This document shows positions 1-9,077 of a DNA stretch of 40,137 nucleotides, piece after piece. The DNA is from an uncultured Selenomonadales bacterium (lineage in GTDB: Bacteria > Bacillota > Negativicutes > Selenomonadales > Selenomonadaceae), in NCBI GenBank assembly GCA_937877655.1, contig CALFJC010000152.1, positions 1 through 40,137 on the forward strand, given 5' to 3'. Positions within the stretch are counted from its first letter, which is position 1. Each line of letters starts with the position of its first letter. A program made the position numbers and the translations under genes. A model generated the notes under the pieces. It had not been told where the DNA came from and searched no databases. It worked only from the letters and a program-made list of their open reading frames with translations.

Positions 1-408
1 AATCAATCTCAACCGCAAAATCAACAGGCGCAGTTCAATCAGAATCTGCCGCAAAATCAAACTCAGTTCAATCAGAATCAGCCGCAAAATCAACAAGCGC
101 AATTCAATCAATCTCAACCACAAAATCAGCAAGCTCAATTCAATCAATCTCAACCACAAAATCAGCAAACTCAATTCAATCAATCTCAACCGCAAAATCA
201 ACAGGCGCAGTTCAATCAGAATCTGCCGCAAAGTCAGCAACTGCAATTCAATCAATCTCAGCCGCAAAATCAACAGGCGCAGTTCAATCAGAATCTGCCG
301 CAAAGTCAGCAACTGCAATTCAATCAATCTCAGCCGCAAAATCAAACTCAATTCAATCAAAATCAGCCGCAAAATCAGCAGGCGCAATTCAATCAGAATC
401 TGCCGCAA
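1..408 (+). repeat. Tandem 33/36-bp repeats encoding N/Q-rich units
   Basis: Eleven tandem units, nine of 36 bp and two of 33 bp, run in frame to about 390, and a twelfth begins at 391 and degenerates. Units alternate between QPQNQQAQF and LPQSQQLQF types, which suggests expansion of a two-unit block. All unit lengths are multiples of three, so copy-number change would keep the frame. Confidence 0.9.
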
Positions 409-1260
409 GAAGAAATACCGTTGCCGACTTTCCCGCTGAACAGAAAATTTGTCGTCCGTCAAAGAACAATGCGGCGGCAAATGGATTCGGACAAAAAAGA
501 ACTCACCAAAACCAATCTGCTGAATACGCCGCAAACATTCAACACAATGAAAAATCTCGCACAGTTCATAATCCAAAACAAAGATACCAATCCGCGAGAA
601 ACCGCCCTGTTCAAAAATTTCATAAACAATTCCCAAGAAATGATGTCCGAAACCGAAGCGCGCCATTTGCAAAATCTCCTGCGACTCTGCCAACAAAATA
701 TCCCGTTCACAGTCCGACAAGCCGCCGTTCAACAAAATTTGCCCGACTTGCCGAGACTCTGGGCTTTTATGCAAATGTGCGATATGGCAAGATTGAATTT
801 GAAAATGACGCCAAAAGCTTTGAAAAAAGCCGGAAAAGATGTCGCCGCCTTCGCAACTGCCCTGCGCGGCTCCATGAGCAGTGATAATGCCGTTGTGCAA
901 AATCAGCGCAGTTTTCAAATGATGATTCCGCTTTATATGAGCGATAACGAAACAAGTTACCCGACTTATTTCAACATTTACGACGAAACAAATCGGGACG
1001 AAGACACCGGCGAAGACAAAAAGGAAACTTGGGTTCGCATGTGCATTTTGACGGATCATGTCGGCGCGGTTGAATTGGTTTTCAGAATTTATGACGAGAC
1101 AAAGCTCGATATGCGATTTTATTTTTCGCAACGAGAGATCGCAAAAGAATTCGGCGACATTTATATTGATCGTTTAAAAAATTCCATGAAAGATTTTTCT
1201 CTGCGCGTCGGAGAAATTACCGTTGGAAGTGTCGGCGAAGGGATTTACAATTACACTTGA
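1..1260 (+). CDS. FliK/YlqG-like flagellar protein with N/Q-rich repeats (5' partial)
   Basis: The frame is open from the first base of the window to the TGA at 1258-1260, so the true start lies upstream; a TTG at 421 is only an internal codon. The first ~136 residues seen are about eleven 11-12 residue N/Q-rich repeats (consensus near NQSQPQNQQAQF). They are followed by a charged linker, a helical region and a C-terminal beta-rich domain of about 100 residues (MMIPLYMSDN..., FRIYDETKLDMRFYFS). The next gene is a free-standing FlhB C-terminal domain, the arrangement of the ylqG-ylqH pair in Firmicutes, where the first gene carries a FliK-like domain. A role in flagellar export or hook-length control is inferred from that context and the C-terminal fold pattern, not from a motif. 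The N/Q tract would be low complexity and probably disordered. Confidence 0.6.
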   Translation, partial: NQSQPQNQQAQFNQNLPQNQTQFNQNQPQNQQAQFNQSQPQNQQAQFNQSQPQNQQTQFNQSQPQNQQAQFNQNLPQSQQLQFNQSQPQNQQAQFNQNLPQSQQLQFNQSQPQNQTQFNQNQPQNQQAQFNQNLPQEEIPLPTFPLNRKFVVRQRTMRRQMDSDKKELTKTNLLNTPQTFNTMKNLAQFIIQNKDTNPRETALFKNFINNSQEMMSETEARHLQNLLRLCQQNIPFTVRQAAVQQNLPDLPRLWAFMQMCDMARLNLKMTPKALKKAGKDVAAFATALRGSMSSDNAVVQNQRSFQMMIPLYMSDNETSYPTYFNIYDETNRDEDTGEDKKETWVRMCILTDHVGAVELVFRIYDETKLDMRFYFSQREIAKEFGDIYIDRLKNSMKDFSLRVGEITVGSVGEGIYNYT

Positions 1261-1324
1261 AATTTTCCGCGCTTGACGGCTTGATTGACGGCAAATATAA
1301 TCAGTTAAAGTTCTTTAGGCAAGG

Positions 1325-1681
1325 ATGAAAAAATACATGGACGAACGATTGAATTCACAACCGACAAATATCGCGCCGCAACGCAAGGCAGTAGCATTAA
1401 AATACGAGGCTGAACGGGATCTTGCGCCGAAAGTCATAGCCAAAGGGCGCGGGCATGTCGCCGAACATATTTTGGAGACCGCGCAGAAAAATTCGGTGCC
1501 AGTCTATCAAGACAAAACGCTTGTCAATATGTTGATGGCATTGGAAATTGATCGCGAAATTCCGCCCGAACTTTATAAGGCAATAGCCGAAGTCATGGCT
1601 TATGTTTACAAAATGGATAAATCGCACGGGCAGGCGCAGGCGGCTCGCGAACTTGAAAGAAAACGCATGAGACTTTTTTAA
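1325..1681 (+). CDS. FlhB C-terminal-domain-like protein (YlqH/FhlB type)
   Basis: This 118-residue protein matches the cytoplasmic export-switch domain of FlhB/YscU without the membrane part. Visible landmarks are AVALKYEAERDLAPKVIAKG, then an internal VPVYQDKTL segment and EIPPELYKAIAEVMAYVY. The NPTH autocleavage motif expected before AVALKY is replaced by APQRK, so self-cleavage is not expected, as in other lone FlhB-like proteins. It lies 64 bp after the FliK/YlqG-like gene and is probably co-transcribed. ATG 1325 has only a weak AAGG upstream; ATG 1337 with AAGGA 11 nt before it is an alternative start. A bidirectional terminator follows. Confidence 0.85.
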   Translation: MKKYMDERLNSQPTNIAPQRKAVALKYEAERDLAPKVIAKGRGHVAEHILETAQKNSVPVYQDKTLVNMLMALEIDREIPPELYKAIAEVMAYVYKMDKSHGQAQAARELERKRMRLF

Positions 1682-1723
1682 TTGGGAATTGTGAATTAGA
1701 AACCGAGAACCGTAACGAAAATT

Positions 1724-1756
1724 AAAAACCGACCTCCCAAAGGCGGTCGGTTTTTT
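1724..1756. terminator. Bidirectional rho-independent terminator
   Basis: A CCGACC/GGTCGG stem (1729-1734 with 1745-1750) is flanked by A5 and T6. It therefore works for the flhB-like gene on + and for the HEPN-ATPase gene ending at 1777 on -. Confidence 0.85.
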
Positions 1757-1776
1757 CATTGTGTTGCACGCGGATT

Positions 1777-3360
1777 CTACACTTGAGTATTCAAACTTAA
1801 AATTTGGCACAATTCTTCGCAATACATTTGGCATTTTTTGCGATCAGATGCTTCAATTCCTTCGTTACTTATATGAGGATGCGCAAGGGCTTTTCTGACT
1901 TCTTTTATGAACTCCAATTTTTTCTCTTTCCAAATCAAATCTTCATTAAAATAATCACAAAAACGCTTACTCCTGTTTCTTATCTCGACGCTCCACAAAT
2001 CTATTATCCTGTCGATTATATAAGACAAAGTCAAAACGTCCAAAACCGAAGGATTTCTTCTGCGAGTCAATGTCTCGGAAGCGTAATTTCTGACTTGCGA
2101 CCAGTTGAGGTGTAACATTTTATATTTGTGATTTATGTCGTTTTGAACTCCCGAAGCATTTGCGCCGTTGAATTTATCGTAATGGGTATCGGCAAGGAGC
2201 GGAAAAACTTCGCCGAAAATCTTCTTCAATTTTTTCTCAGCCAGCATAATGGAATCCCATGTCGGCAATTTCGGCGGACGAACTATGAAATAAGCCAAAA
2301 AATCCTTGCTGAAAATGTAACGGCGATTTTCTTCCTCATCATCAATCAGAATGCCCATTTGTTGCAGGTTTTCGAGTTTCCGAGAATCATCAATCGGGAA
2401 ATCGTCCATCTCGCTTATTGTAATTTCCGAAAGCGTATTGCCCAAAACCAAGCCGCCGATATATTCAAGCTGCTTGTCTCTTTCAAGATGCTTGATCAAA
2501 TCTTCGTAATGGCGATCAATCTGCGGCAGACATTCTTTAAAAATTTCAACGACATCTTTTTCCGTGTAAGAAGTTTTGTCTTCGTTAAACATGCAGTCGC
2601 CGAGCATACAACAGAGATAAGGCATTCTGCCCGTGAAGTCTACAAAAATTTTTTTAGCCTCCGCCGTAAGTTCAATGCCGCAATATTTTTTCAGCACAGA
2701 GTAAAAATCTTCCATATCATCATTTGAAAAGGGGCGCAAAGGCATTTCGTTAAAAACGCCGTGAAAGGTGGAGATGTTGTCGCAAGAAGCATCGATCAAA
2801 TTGAGCCTTCGCCGCGAGATCAAAACTCCGCTTGTAGAATATTTCGGCTCCGAAAAAATGGAGCGCAGGAATTGATAATACGCGGTATTTTTTTTAAAAA
2901 CGCCCGTCACGCCGTCGAATTCATCTATCGCCAAAACAATTCTGTAATTCATTGTGCCGATATTTATCAAGACGGTTTCAAAATTGTTTTTGAAAACAGT
3001 GTAACCCATTGAGGCGAAACTTTGTAATTTATTAATCGCGGCGAATTTTTTATCCAAAACGTCATTCCACAGTTCTTTCTCAAGCAAAATCTCTTCGATC
3101 TTATAAGCCAGCGTCTTCCAAAAGGAAAATGCATCTTCTTGCTCGCCCATAACCATTCTGATGCACAGACGGTTTGCAACTTGAGAATTTTCTTGAAAAA
3201 CTTTTTCGACAAGAGAACTTTTACCGATTCTGGTCGGACCTACGAGACTTATTGAAGCTTTGCCCTTGAAAATTACGGATAGTTTTTTAATCTCTCGTTT
3301 GCGTCCGAAAAAAGATTCTCCCGAAGCAACGGGACCGACAATAAAAATACTTTCCTCCAT
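1777..3360 (-). CDS. P-loop ATPase with C-terminal HEPN-like Rx4H motif (candidate defence effector)
   Basis: The protein has 527 residues from ATG 3360, chosen because GGAG lies 10 nt upstream; the TTG further out at 3393 has no ribosome site. It opens with the FFGRKREI box typical of STAND/AAA ATPases, a Walker A at residues 41-49 (GPTRIGKSS) and Walker B near 142-150 (VLAIDEFDG). A GVLISRRRL segment (sensor-like) and a winged-helix-like stretch follow. The C-terminal ~100 residues are helical and end in RKALAHPH. That gives R489-x4-H494, the catalytic signature of HEPN RNases, in a context resembling Swt1-type HEPN domains. The gene starts 5 bp after the stop of the 1244-residue ATPase, so the two are translationally linked. 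Role in phage defence is inferred from architecture (NTPase switch plus HEPN toxin); no family name is assigned. Confidence 0.7.
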   Translation of the reverse strand: MEESIFIVGPVASGESFFGRKREIKKLSVIFKGKASISLVGPTRIGKSSLVEKVFQENSQVANRLCIRMVMGEQEDAFSFWKTLAYKIEEILLEKELWNDVLDKKFAAINKLQSFASMGYTVFKNNFETVLINIGTMNYRIVLAIDEFDGVTGVFKKNTAYYQFLRSIFSEPKYSTSGVLISRRRLNLIDASCDNISTFHGVFNEMPLRPFSNDDMEDFYSVLKKYCGIELTAEAKKIFVDFTGRMPYLCCMLGDCMFNEDKTSYTEKDVVEIFKECLPQIDRHYEDLIKHLERDKQLEYIGGLVLGNTLSEITISEMDDFPIDDSRKLENLQQMGILIDDEEENRRYIFSKDFLAYFIVRPPKLPTWDSIMLAEKKLKKIFGEVFPLLADTHYDKFNGANASGVQNDINHKYKMLHLNWSQVRNYASETLTRRRNPSVLDVLTLSYIIDRIIDLWSVEIRNRSKRFCDYFNEDLIWKEKKLEFIKEVRKALAHPHISNEGIEASDRKKCQMYCEELCQILSLNTQV

Positions 3361-3365
3361 AAGTT

Positions 3366-6300
3366 TCACACTCCATCTTTTTTTAACAGCCACAACTCAA
3401 GCAACTTGACTTGAATTCGATAACGCCCGCCTTCCTTTACCAAAACATCTCTGTTCGCAAGACGTTCGACCCACTCCGCCACTTGCTCGGCGGATTCGTC
3501 GTCGCAGGTTATGTCTTTTATGTCGGCGTAACCTGTCTTCTGCGAAAGCCGGGCTATGCAATGCAAAATTTTTTTGTTGATGGCGTCGAGTTCCCGATGT
3601 CCGCGCTCCTGCAACTGTGATTCAAAATTTGAATCCGTCAGAAAACCTTTGGAACCGAAAATTCGCACGTTCAAAAAATCGTTTAATATGCCTTTGGTGA
3701 TTTTGGAAGCTCCCTTGTAATTGAGATAATCGACAAGTTCGGAGCATAAAAGAATCGTCAAATACGCGCCGCCGGCAGTGAGTTTATAAATTTCCTCTAT
3801 CGGCTCCTCGTCAAGGAACAAATCCGTCCGCTTGTTGGCTCTTTCCAACGGCTCTCGAATCAATCTTTTTGCATCAATCTCCGGCAAGTAAGTTATTTTG
3901 CGAGTTTCCATTGACTCGAATTCACTTTGATGGTTGTTACTCATAAATTCGAGCATATCATCCTGCCCCGCCATTACCGCGAAAATTGCATTGTTCTCCA
4001 GCATTGCCTTCCAAAATGCCATAAAATTTTTTGGGATATTTCCCGCTTTTATTTGATCGTGAAAGTGAGTAAACTCGTCGACAATCAAAATTATGATTCG
4101 ATTTTCTTCCTTAAGCACGGAACTTAAACTGCTCATGTATGTGTTGAACAATGCCGTACAGAAATTGGGCTTATCCAAAATTTCATCATGCGGCGACTTC
4201 AAATTTTTTTCGTGAACCTTTTTGGAAACAGCCTCATTTTCAAGCACAGATTCATTGCTTTGATAAAGAAAGGTGTAGATAAAAGACGCCAGAGAAAGAG
4301 GCTCGCCCTCATCTTGATCGTCCGAATCGGAATTGCCTGATATATTTCCCAAATCGCAAATTAAAATTCTGTCGCCGTATCTTTCCGCAAGTTTTTTTCT
4401 CAAATGAAAAAGGATACTGCTTTTGCCGGCGCGAGTTTGTCCGTAAATTGCTATCGAACGACCGTAATTCATCTCGCCGTTCTTTTTGCAAACCTCTCCG
4501 ACAATGTGCTCAATTTCTTTTGTTCTCCCAAAAAACATGGACTCATCTTTCATTACATTTCCGACATAATCGGAAAAAGGATTTTCCAAAGGCTCAAATT
4601 CTTCGTTCTGAATTGTGAAAAGGATAGGTTCTTTCGTGATATCCTCCATTGGTAAGGATTCCTGCATAGCAACGAAGTATTCATAGCTATATTTTATGTT
4701 GGCAACAAAACTGCCGCTGTTGTTTTCCTTTTCACCGATTTTTACCTTGACAATAATTTCAACCTCGTCGCCGTCTCTTATATCAACTTTGTCTCCGTCT
4801 TTGTCCTTGCCTTTGTATTTGACTTCGGAACCCTGTGTACCTTGAACATCGATAATTTTAAAATCCTTGGCGGTTTGATGATTACGTCTGTTTCCAACGA
4901 AAAAATGAATTTGAATATATCCGTCGGGTGTTCGGTAAGGTTGAATTTTATCAACATTCCACGACAATTCCGGTTGAGATTTTTTATAATGATCTTCCTG
5001 TTCTTTGGCGAGATCTTTTTTTAGTTGCTCCAACATCGGGTAAAAAATATCATAGGAGATGCTTGTCGGCTCTTTCTTTATGGCATCAAGCAGTTCATTG
5101 ACTTTTGAAACAGCCTTTTCCAAATGAAGGAGTCGATTATTAAAATCGAGACCTTTGCTGTAATTACTTACACATTGGAAAATAAAATCAATACTGTCCA
5201 CGCGCTTTATGTCCGTTGCGGTAAGGCACAGCGACCAAATTAAATCTTTCGGCGGAGTTTTGTCGTCATTTAAAGCCGCTTGCAAATCTTTGCATTTTTC
5301 CTCCATTAAGGCGACGGCGTCTTGAATTTGTTCGGAAAAATTTTCGGGCGATGAAGCCTTTTCCGTTCCCAAAACCTCAGCCAATTCTTCCTTAAACTCT
5401 CTGTTTTCGTAGAGAACATTTATTAAATCCTTCCGTTGACTCGGAAAGTTTTCGAGACGAGACATGAGATTTAAAATTCCCGTCAAAAATTCTCTCAAGT
5501 CGCATTGAATTTTTTTGCCCGACAAAATTTCACGGGCATCGGCGGCGTCTTTTTTGCCACTTTTGTTTTGTTCGTCGATATATTTTTTTAAGGAATCTTC
5601 GCCGCTTTGAGGAAACACAAAAGACAGCAAATATCTGTTGAAGGAATTGACCCAATCCTGTTCTTGCGGGATCAATAAGGAAATTGAATAGAGCCAAGCC
5701 ATGCGCGAAGTATCGAGCTGATTGCATCTCGTAACCATGTAATCGCCCCAAGAAGCGATCGCCCGCCCCGCCAAAACAGATTTATCTTCGCCTTTAAAAG
5801 CTTTTCCGTCGCGTTGTTCAACTTCCATAATCAATTTGCAAGCAGTGAAAAGGTATTCACTTCGCGCCTTGGCGGGTTTGCTTTTTCCCAATGTGGTTAA
5901 ATCGTCCACATCATTGCGGGCATCTTCGACAGAGCCGATATATTTTTCGTCCTGCAAATTTTTACGTCTCAAAGGATAGGAAAGGTATGATATTTCTCCC
6001 AGCATGTCGAGAATAAATTTTGGAATTGGCGGCTTCGGCGCAGGCGTCGAGTTTTCTTCTGCCGAATTATTTTTGAATCGGATCAAAGGCGCGGGCTTAA
6101 ACTGTCTTGGAAAATTTTTCAGTTCCGGCAACGGACGATAAGTAATATATTCGTAAGGATCGTTCGGCGGCAAAATTATTTGTGCAGACGAATTATTTTT
6201 TTCCGCCAAAAAATTTTCCCAAGCCTCGCGCTCTTCCGCCGTGACAAAACCATTATAAGTCTCGCGATATTGTTGCGCAGATTCTTCGTCCAAACAAACC

Positions 6301-7100
6301 TTGCGGGCATCTTTTCCCGAAATTTCAAATGTTACTCTCTGTCCTTTAGACGAATAGAAACTTCCCTTTTCATAAAACGCCTTAAGCCACGGGTCGAGCA
6401 CATCCCATAACTTGAAATAATAAATTTTGCCGTCCTCGTCGGAAATAATCCGCCCGTTGACGTGAGATGGATAATACATATCGACTATGCCGCTGTGTCT
6501 GTTCGCCGAAAATGAATCGCCAAAAATTCTCCGCCGAGCTTCCTTGTAACCTTCATCCGTCAATTCTATTCCGCTTGCCGAAGCCTTCTCCGGCTGATTG
6601 AATCTTGCGCCCAAAACGAAAGAAACCTCCAATTGCTCCCCAAGCCCCGCAAAGAGCATTTTCCTCAGCAAAATTCCCTTCTCCGAATTATTTATCACTT
6701 GTCCGACGTGAAAGCCGTAATTCGGAGTGATTCGCCCCAAAACTTTCGGACCGAATTGGAAAATTTTTCCCGTGAGACGTTCGACGGGTGTTGAAGTTGA
6801 AACTTTCGGCGCGGTCGGAAATGTTCTTGTCTGCCGCGGGATTTTAATTTCTTTCGGCTTGACGGGTTGCGGCGCAGGAATTTGTTGTGAACTTTGTTGC
6901 GGCTTTTGTTCTTCAGTTTTTTCCAAACCGTGAAGTAAATCGGGTGAAATTCTTATTCTGCCGTCCAACGTCAAAAGGTTTTCGGTTAATTTTGTTATCC
7001 TTCCGCTTGCATTTTTTTGATTGTCGGCGGTACCGTAAAGAATTGTCACATAATCGCCGACTTTTACGTCCTCCAAAAGTTCGCGAGCCAAATCAGTCAT
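3366..7100 (-). CDS. Large multidomain STAND-like ATPase, partner of the HEPN ATPase
   Basis: This is a 1244-residue protein with a strong AAAGGAG site. An SH3-like N-terminus (residues 1-60, VGDYVTILYG...) is followed by a proline-rich linker. Two beta-barrel, OB/cold-shock-like segments follow (roughly 105-260, with FHVGQVINN and HSGIVDMYY). Next come a long helical region and an Ig-like beta segment ending EEFEPLENPF. The ATPase module then starts with MFFGRTKEIEHI, Walker A near 887-895 (GQTRAGKSS) and Walker B near 1000-1007 (IILIVDEF), and ends in a winged helix (GGRYRIQVKLLELWL). It lies 15 bp after the O-antigen ligase and just before the HEPN ATPase. The NTPase is clear; a sensor role in a two-gene defence system is inference. 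The exact family is not recognised. Confidence 0.65.
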   Translation of the reverse strand: MTDLARELLEDVKVGDYVTILYGTADNQKNASGRITKLTENLLTLDGRIRISPDLLHGLEKTEEQKPQQSSQQIPAPQPVKPKEIKIPRQTRTFPTAPKVSTSTPVERLTGKIFQFGPKVLGRITPNYGFHVGQVINNSEKGILLRKMLFAGLGEQLEVSFVLGARFNQPEKASASGIELTDEGYKEARRRIFGDSFSANRHSGIVDMYYPSHVNGRIISDEDGKIYYFKLWDVLDPWLKAFYEKGSFYSSKGQRVTFEISGKDARKVCLDEESAQQYRETYNGFVTAEEREAWENFLAEKNNSSAQIILPPNDPYEYITYRPLPELKNFPRQFKPAPLIRFKNNSAEENSTPAPKPPIPKFILDMLGEISYLSYPLRRKNLQDEKYIGSVEDARNDVDDLTTLGKSKPAKARSEYLFTACKLIMEVEQRDGKAFKGEDKSVLAGRAIASWGDYMVTRCNQLDTSRMAWLYSISLLIPQEQDWVNSFNRYLLSFVFPQSGEDSLKKYIDEQNKSGKKDAADAREILSGKKIQCDLREFLTGILNLMSRLENFPSQRKDLINVLYENREFKEELAEVLGTEKASSPENFSEQIQDAVALMEEKCKDLQAALNDDKTPPKDLIWSLCLTATDIKRVDSIDFIFQCVSNYSKGLDFNNRLLHLEKAVSKVNELLDAIKKEPTSISYDIFYPMLEQLKKDLAKEQEDHYKKSQPELSWNVDKIQPYRTPDGYIQIHFFVGNRRNHQTAKDFKIIDVQGTQGSEVKYKGKDKDGDKVDIRDGDEVEIIVKVKIGEKENNSGSFVANIKYSYEYFVAMQESLPMEDITKEPILFTIQNEEFEPLENPFSDYVGNVMKDESMFFGRTKEIEHIVGEVCKKNGEMNYGRSIAIYGQTRAGKSSILFHLRKKLAERYGDRILICDLGNISGNSDSDDQDEGEPLSLASFIYTFLYQSNESVLENEAVSKKVHEKNLKSPHDEILDKPNFCTALFNTYMSSLSSVLKEENRIIILIVDEFTHFHDQIKAGNIPKNFMAFWKAMLENNAIFAVMAGQDDMLEFMSNNHQSEFESMETRKITYLPEIDAKRLIREPLERANKRTDLFLDEEPIEEIYKLTAGGAYLTILLCSELVDYLNYKGASKITKGILNDFLNVRIFGSKGFLTDSNFESQLQERGHRELDAINKKILHCIARLSQKTGYADIKDITCDDESAEQVAEWVERLANRDVLVKEGGRYRIQVKLLELWLLKKDGV

Positions 7101-7115
7101 AAAATCTTTTCTCCT

Positions 7116-8324
7116 TTAAAGTTTTCTGTTCAAAATATTTTCTGCGGCGATAAAAGTTCCTGCCGACAACCAAAACTCGCGCATAATCGGTACTTGAATC
7201 ATGTTTGTATCCGTCAAGCCCTCAAGTTGGAGCCCCGCCAAAATTAAAAATGCCGTCAAGCCCGCGCCGAAGGCAAAATTTTTTTCGCGCTTGAACTGTG
7301 CAAAAAATTTCCAAAAGAAATATGCGTAAAGCCCGATAAACGCCGCCAGCCCGACAAGTCCGCCTTCGCTTGCCGCATTTAAAAGATTGTTATGCGGCTG
7401 AGTGTGACCGGGTTCATCTTTTGTCGGACGTTCTTTGGCTTCGGGAGAAATATATTGTTCGTTGTAAGCTTTGACAAACATTTTCTGCCCGACGCCGCAC
7501 AGAGGATAATCCGCAAAAATTTCCGCCGCCGATTTCCACATTAAGATTCGTTCCGTATTGCTCTGAAATTTCGTGTCGACAAGTGTTGAAAGTCTTTCTT
7601 GAAGATTCGGCGAGGCAAAGGCGGCGATTAAAAAAATTATCGCCAAGCCCGCGCAGATTTTTTTTGCAATGCGGCGATAATTTTTTTCCAGCGCAACGAA
7701 AATCATCATGACGATTATAAATGCGAGCCATGCGCCCCGCGTCATCGACAAAACCAAGCAAATTAAGGTTAAAATCGCCGTAAAAATTGCAATTCCTCTC
7801 CATAACGGCGATAAAATTTCCAACTGCGTCATAAAAATCAGAATCGGGAACTGAATCAGCATGAATGAGCCGTAAAATGTCGGCGTGTGACTGAATCCGA
7901 AGGCTCGCGGCTCGTCCGCAATGAAATATTGCCAAATTCCTGCCAAATCGTTGATTAAAAACGCCAAAAGCGACGCAACCAACACCCCGCAAAGTTGTTC
8001 GCGCCGTTTTATGAACGTCATCGCGAAAATCAGCGGAAAAAATCTGTGAAATTCCCCAAAAACTTCTCGGAAACTTGTTGCGGGATTCCATGACGACGCC
8101 GCGATAAAAATTTGCAAAACCAGATAAATCGCCAACACTGCCAAAATGTTTAAATCGAATTGCGGAAAAGTTTTATTCTTCAACGACCAGCCGATTATAA
8201 AAATTGCTCCCAAAACGACCGCCAAACTTGCGGCGGCTGTCGAGAGCGGAACGAAAAATGCCATAAACAACACGACTTGATACATTGCCGAATCAAGAGA
8301 GATTTTCGGTAAAAATTTCAACAT
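7116..8324 (-). CDS. O-antigen ligase family membrane protein
   Basis: This 402-residue polytopic protein has about ten to twelve hydrophobic segments and a large periplasmic loop. The loop carries the family signature QPHNNLLNAASEGGLVG (HNN...E.G..G) preceded by LCGVGQKMF. Wzy_C/WaaL proteins transfer or polymerise undecaprenyl-linked glycan onto lipid A core. It lies 3 bp after yrbL in a run of glycosyltransferase genes, which supports an LPS role. WaaL (ligase) and Wzy (polymerase) cannot be told apart from sequence alone; no wzx is in the window. Confidence 0.85.
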   Translation of the reverse strand: MLKFLPKISLDSAMYQVVLFMAFFVPLSTAAASLAVVLGAIFIIGWSLKNKTFPQFDLNILAVLAIYLVLQIFIAASSWNPATSFREVFGEFHRFFPLIFAMTFIKRREQLCGVLVASLLAFLINDLAGIWQYFIADEPRAFGFSHTPTFYGSFMLIQFPILIFMTQLEILSPLWRGIAIFTAILTLICLVLSMTRGAWLAFIIVMMIFVALEKNYRRIAKKICAGLAIIFLIAAFASPNLQERLSTLVDTKFQSNTERILMWKSAAEIFADYPLCGVGQKMFVKAYNEQYISPEAKERPTKDEPGHTQPHNNLLNAASEGGLVGLAAFIGLYAYFFWKFFAQFKREKNFAFGAGLTAFLILAGLQLEGLTDTNMIQVPIMREFWLSAGTFIAAENILNRKL

Positions 8325-8327
8325 GAT

Positions 8328-8942
8328 TCATTTCTCCTTAAGTTGCACGACAAGTTCGGGCGGTATCGTTTCGGAATAATTTTCTGCCATATAATCAACG
8401 ATTTTATTCCAATAACGCTTCGCCTTCCATGCCGCCGCGAATTCAAACCAATAAACCAGCGGAATTAAAACGGGCGTACCGATATTGTCAACAATTCTGA
8501 CGCGATAAGCTCCCGGCGCGGGCTCCTGCACCATGAAATTTGTAATGTCGGTGTCGACAATCGCAATATTTTCGCGCAGAAAATCCGATTTGAAATTGAG
8601 TAAAATCGTCCAAATTCGTTGAAGTGTTTGAGTATCGGGACGCGCTTTCGGCAAAAAATCTTTCAAATCCTTGCTCGTCTTGCCGTTATAATCCAAAACG
8701 CGCTCGAAAACATAGCCGAGCCCCAAATTTGTCTCAATCGTGCCGAAAAATTCGGTTACAAGACGAGATTTTTCAAGTTTTTTGGCGCACATTTTCCTGT
8801 AGCGCATTTCTTTTTTAACGTCGCCGTCGTCGGGCGTGTGAGGAATTTTTATGCATTTCGTCTTGTCAATCGGATGAATATACGTTGCATTATGCCCGCC
8901 CGCTCCGATAAAAAGTTCCTGTTTTATTTCCAAAATGCTCAT
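8328..8942 (-). CDS. yrbL: YrbL-family protein (PhoP-network, kinase-like fold)
   Basis: The 204 residues match the YrbL/PhoP_reg family. They contain LFIGAGGHNATYIHP followed by IDKTKCIKIP, then LGYVFERVLDYNG, and ENIAIVDTDITNFMVQ resembling the catalytic loop region of small-molecule kinases. Proteins of this family occur in LPS-modification loci, and here the gene sits between a PIG-L deacetylase and an O-antigen ligase. The substrate is unknown. The start ATG 8942 has AGG upstream. Just before it lies a remnant copy of the PIG-L gene's 3' end (8946-8999). Confidence 0.8.
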   Translation of the reverse strand: MSILEIKQELFIGAGGHNATYIHPIDKTKCIKIPHTPDDGDVKKEMRYRKMCAKKLEKSRLVTEFFGTIETNLGLGYVFERVLDYNGKTSKDLKDFLPKARPDTQTLQRIWTILLNFKSDFLRENIAIVDTDITNFMVQEPAPGAYRVRIVDNIGTPVLIPLVYWFEFAAAWKAKRYWNKIVDYMAENYSETIPPELVVQLKEK

Positions 8943-8945
8943 AAT

Positions 8946-8999
8946 CTACCTGTCAACTTTCCTTATCTTGTGAACTCTCAATTTGTCAAGCCATTGCCA
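8946..8999 (-). repeat. Duplicated 3' end of the PIG-L gene (remnant)
   Basis: Read on -, it encodes WQWLDKLRVHKIRKVDR and a TAG stop. This nearly repeats the true C-terminus of the PIG-L protein at 9078-9131 (WQWLDKLRVHKIRNVSR, TAA). The copies flank the repeat element at 9000-9077. The remnant stop lies 3 bp from the yrbL ATG, which suggests this was the original gene junction. Confidence 0.85.
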
Positions 9000-9077
9000 G
9001 CCGCTTTAAAAGCGGCGGAACAGCGGTCGCGCTCCAATTAAAAAATTTTTCGGAGTAACTCACCGCGCTTGAAAATT
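9000..9077. repeat. Junction repeat element, copy B
   Basis: It carries the palindrome CCGCTTTAAAAGCGG followed by GAACAGCGGTCGCGCTCC and later TTTTTCGGAGTAACTCACCG. The first part is shared with 17344-17380 and the last part with the reverse strand at 13130-13165. Confidence 0.75.

Noticed and set aside
1..408. CRISPR-like regular repeats
   Set aside because: The 33/36-bp units are directly tandem without spacers, in frame with the downstream gene and encode an N/Q-rich peptide.
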